Of a stretch of DNA of 64,000 nt, positions 60,766 to 64,000 are shown piece by piece. The notes under the pieces are model-generated. The model made no database searches. It worked only from the letters and a program-made list of their open reading frames with translations, and was not told the DNA's origin. The DNA comes from Castor canadensis (lineage: Eukaryota > Chordata > Mammalia > Rodentia > Castoridae), in the NCBI RefSeq assembly GCF_047511655.1, contig NC_133394.1, positions 56,886,501 to 56,950,500 of the forward strand, read 5' to 3'. A program made the translations under genes and the position numbers. Numbering within the stretch: position 1 is the first letter of the stretch; each line of letters begins with the position of its first letter.

Positions 60766-61833
60766 TCATTTTTCTGTCTCTCCCTTTGGCTCTAGAAAGC
60801 TATTTAGATACCTTTAAAAATTTTTATGTATATTTACACATTTCTCTGGCAGTGAGTTATTTGAGTGTTGGCAATATTCCCAATATTTTATGAAATGTTC
60901 TTGGTTATCCTAGTAGAAAAAATATCAGGGAAATCTCTCAGAATCCCCTACATTGCTAGAACAGTAAGGATTTTTTGTTTGTTTTTTATTTGTTTTTCTT
61001 TTTTTTTTTAAACTGAATCTGGATCATTATGTCTTTTTATCAAAAAGTCTATATTGACTAAAAATTGAGATGGCTTATTTTGGGTTAGCCTCCTTGACAG
61101 ATTGTCTTGCTGAACTGTCATGGACAAAAAGTCATAGTAGTTTCCTTCTTTCCCCACCCACTTAATCACACATGTGGTTTCACTGAAGGCCGGAAATAGA
61201 GCAACAGAAGTAGGAATATAAATTAATGCATATATCATGGTGGCCATTCAATGCAGTTTAAGGATCATATATTTATTATCATAGCTGGAAAAACAAGGAG
61301 CAATTATGCAGCATAATATAAGTCAATAAATTTTCTCTCCTCTTTTGTAATTCTAAAATGTAATGATAGAAGTATATTTGAGATACTGAGATTTTTCCTA
61401 TGCATAAATATTACAGAGCTTATATAAGAGCCAAATGGTTTGTTTCAGAAAAACAGGTGGTACTTTTGATTCTGTTTAAGCTCTAACTGACATATACCAT
61501 TTACTTGCTAGTGGAAAATTTTTTGGGTTGTTTTGCCAAGATTATAAAAGTATAAAACTTGAGGAAAGGTTTTCTTTCTAATTAAAACATTCACAAAAAT
61601 AAAGCCAGTCTATTTAAAGAAATAATTTTTTTTCTGAAATATCTTTGATTCCTTTTAAATCCTGTTCAGAATTTGACCTTCGAAAAATTTAAAAAATTTT
61701 TTAAATTTAAATTTTATTGATACTGCTGCAAGTTCAAATACTATCAGGCTCTTGTCTGGACTATTGAAATACTTTCTTATTCTTGAATACTCGTCTTCCT
61801 CTCTCTCTCTGTCTCTCTTTAATTAACTAATTG

Positions 61834-62281
61834 ATTTTTTTTTTGGTGGTATTGGGGTTTGAACTCAGGGCTTCATACTTGCTAAGGCAAGAAGAAAAAT
61901 AGAGGAGATGAACCAACTCAGGTTATATTATATATACCTGTAAATATCACAAGGAAACTCCCTGTTTAGCTATCTTAAACAAAAATTCCATTTTTTAATT
62001 TTCATTCACAAAATCAGAGAACAGGTCCTGCCTGGAGGGGAGGGTTGGTACTGTTGGGAGGGGGAGGAGGTGGGGAAAGGTCATGGGGGTAATTATAGTG
62101 CAAATACTGTGTATACATGTATGTAAGTGGAAAAATGATGTCCATTCAAATATTCCAGGAATGGGGGAAGAGGGGAATAAAGGAGAATGATTAAGGGGTA
62201 AATTCAACTATGATATATTTGATATAGTGTAAGAATATTTGTAAATGCCACAATGTACCCCCACCCAGCACAACAATAAAA
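61834..62281 (+). mobile_element. Chimeric insertion: antisense SINE piece joined to L1 3' UTR
   Basis: A perfect 13-base duplication, AATTAACTAATTG, lies at 61821-61833 and 62282-62294. Between the copies, 61834-61888 is the 3' part of an ID-like SINE in antisense, and 61889-62281 is an L1 3' UTR in sense ending at the usual CCCCACCCAGCAC and A-rich tail. Confidence 0.8.
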
Positions 62282-62307
62282 AATTAACTAATTGGCTTTT
62301 TTTTTTT

Positions 62308-62400
62308 TTTTAGTGTTTGTTGTACATTGTAAGAGGTTTCATTGTGATATTCCCATACATACATACGATGCACTTTGATCATATTCACCCCTTCCGTGCT
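62308..62400 (-). mobile_element. L1 3' UTR-like remnant
   Basis: The stretch after the T-run (TTCCCATACATACATACGAT and what follows) resembles the 3' end seen at 56.6 kb in the same orientation. It is short and the call is tentative. Confidence 0.4.
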
Positions 62401-62879
62401 CTCTTGCAGATCTTGGGATTGCAGGTTTTAGAAATGGGAGGAATTCTGGGTTAGAGATAAGCAAGGACTTGAAACTTGACAGTAGTTTGGTGGTGACTGA
62501 AGTCGTAGGAATGAATGGAATCACTGTGAAAGTGTGTGGAGTCCGTTCATTCATGTATTGAGCCAGACACTGCAGTAGGTGCTGAAATTACCTCAGTGAG
62601 TAAGATTGACTGAGATTCTGTCCTCATGGGCTCAAGATGCTAAGGCAAGTATAAGTAATAACAATACACTGTGTTGGGTATTATGTGAATGATTAGGGAG
62701 TTTCCAAATGGGTTCTGGGTAACACCAACCTTCAAAGGTTGGGTTTTGGGTTTGGTTAAAAAACAATGCAGAATGCCTACAGAGATAGGAAGAGAAGTCA
62801 AAAAGAGTGGTGACTCAGTGAGATGAGGGAAGCTTTTCAGGAAGGAAATTATTGTAATGTTAGCACTAGTTGAGTATTT

Positions 62880-63035
62880 ACATTAAATCAGCTGTTTAAA
62901 GCATCTCAGGCATTAACACATTTCTTCCTCATGGCAACCCCATGAGGTATCTTTATTTTAGAGTTGCAAAACCCATATCAGGAGGTTAAGAAACTTTCAC
63001 AAAATCATAATGAGCCAGGATTAACAGTGTTAGAT
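62880..63035 (+). repeat. MIR-like repeat
   Basis: CCTCATGGCAACCCCATGAG and GGAGGTTAAGAAACTTTCAC fit the MIR core and 3' part. Confidence 0.65.
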
Positions 63036-63374
63036 TCCACAGTGACATAACGTAGTTAGTTTCTTACCTGGGCAATCATGGGCGCCTTGGTAGAGAGGTT
63101 TCTAGTGGGTTTTTTGTCTGGCTCCTAGATTGCAGTGAATTGAGAGATCATTGAGGAGTTGATGGAGCAGAGATAGCAATTGTCAGTTACTTTTTTTGAT
63201 GTTTAGAGTACTCTCCTTTGCCATCTCCTGCTTCTTTCAGGTAAAATTCAAATCAGACCAGATTCCTTCTTTATTTTCCTAGTTCCTCTCCTTTTACCAG
63301 TGTCCTGCTTTAATCCATCTTGCTGTGGATCTTTAATCTTTCTTGGCATATGAATTGTACTCAAATCAACTTTG

Positions 63375-63466
63375 GTTTTTTTTTTTTTGTCAGAAATGGG
63401 ATTTGAACTCAGGGCCTTGTACTTGTTAGGCAAGTGCTCTATCTCTTCAGCCATGCCTTCAGCCCT
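63375..63466 (-). repeat. ID-like SINE
   Basis: T-run, GGGATTTGAACTCAGGGCCT and CAGCCATGCCTTCAGCCC are present. Confidence 0.85.
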
Positions 63467-64000
63467 AATTTTTTTTTAACTCAGCATTTTAGTAAGGTTG
63501 CTAAACCAGATAGGTAAATAATTTGATATTAAAATTCTGAAACTAAAAGATTTTTTTTTTAGGGAAGTTTGTTGAAACCTGGGACTGGTGAAGTGAATTA
63601 ATTCTGATGTTTTAGAACTAGAATCCCCTTTCTGATAATTTAGTGTATTTTCTTATTTCACAGCTGAGGAGAGATTGCATGATAGGTACAGGATCATGTA
63701 TTTAGTGAGGTATAAACTATGACCCAACCATCAGATCTGAAGATGGTTCTATACTGCCATTACTATTGAAAGCAACTTTTGAAAGTGTTGTGGGGGTGTC
63801 CAGAATAGACCTGGCTCCTGTGATCATTTAAAAATACACCAGTAATATAAATGAAATGAGAACCACAATACACTCTTTGAGGGTATTCTGTTTAATTTCT
63901 GTTAAGGAGCAGTAAGAAATGGAACTAACAGTGATATACACAGTGATTTTTATCACCTTGTTCATATTTAATACAGAGGCAAGAGAGTATTAAACTCCAG

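Larger units (their letters stand above)
46670..64000 (+). other. AFG2A intron 9, partial
   Basis: The intron fills the rest of the window and has no further AFG2A exon. It contains a full-length antisense L1 (48471-55381), three MER5-like elements (55.7-56.3 kb), an antisense L1 fragment (56.6-58.7 kb), a SINE/L1 chimera (61.8-62.3 kb) and several SINEs. The 46.7-48.0 and 59.0-61.8 kb stretches look unique apart from a MIR-like piece at 60.6 kb. Confidence 0.8.

Noticed and set aside
46670-64000. AFG2A exon 10 in the window
   Set aside because: I looked for the second half of the D1 lid and the start of the second AAA module and found no match on the plus strand.

Overview
This window is vertebrate nuclear DNA, almost certainly from a rodent. 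It is AT-rich and CpG-poor outside one CpG island. Its genes are split by long GT-AG introns, and it is full of L1 LINEs and of SINEs that join 7SL/B1-like units to tRNA/ID-like units. The SINE consensus looks like that of castorimorph rodents (beaver group) rather than mouse, rat or squirrel. The species call is a judgement from repeat style, not a proof.

Two protein genes were rebuilt exon by exon, and every splice phase closes. NUDT6 (Nudix hydrolase 6) lies on the minus strand. Its five coding exons run from 33322 down to the stop at 146, giving 312 residues with a complete Nudix box split between exons 4 and 5. AFG2A (also called SPATA5, a type II AAA ATPase) starts head to head on the plus strand at 33859. 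Its first nine coding exons, about 573 residues, run to 46669 and cover the N-domain and the first AAA module. The rest of the gene lies beyond the right edge. The two start codons are 536 bases apart in a CpG island that looks like a shared bidirectional promoter. The order FGF2 - NUDT6 - AFG2A is the known mammalian order. The first about 5.35 kb on the plus strand therefore probably also hold the 3' UTR of FGF2, ending at an AATAAA at 5328-5333. The last two NUDT6 exons would then be antisense to FGF2 mRNA.

The rest is intron and repeat. At 10.2-13.2 kb there is an inverted pair of LTR-like repeats, one of them split by an L1 3' fragment. Other L1 fragments lie at 26.1-27.9, 56.6-58.7 and 61.9-62.3 kb. 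AFG2A intron 9 holds a 6.9 kb full-length L1 in antisense orientation (48471-55381) with a 12 bp target-site duplication, an open ORF1 and an ORF2 broken by one stop codon. About 35 SINE copies are visible. All of those seen inside AFG2A are antisense to the gene, while those in NUDT6 introns are mixed. Old MIR, MER5-like and other ancient repeats fill part of the remainder. Large stretches, mainly in NUDT6 intron 3 and at 59-61.8 kb, show nothing I can name.

No wholly new biological system was found. The most notable points are the GC-AG first intron of NUDT6, the near-intact young L1, the inverted LTR-like pair, an SINE/L1 chimera bounded by a perfect duplication, a perfect 3 x 50 bp tandem repeat, and the SINE strand bias across AFG2A.
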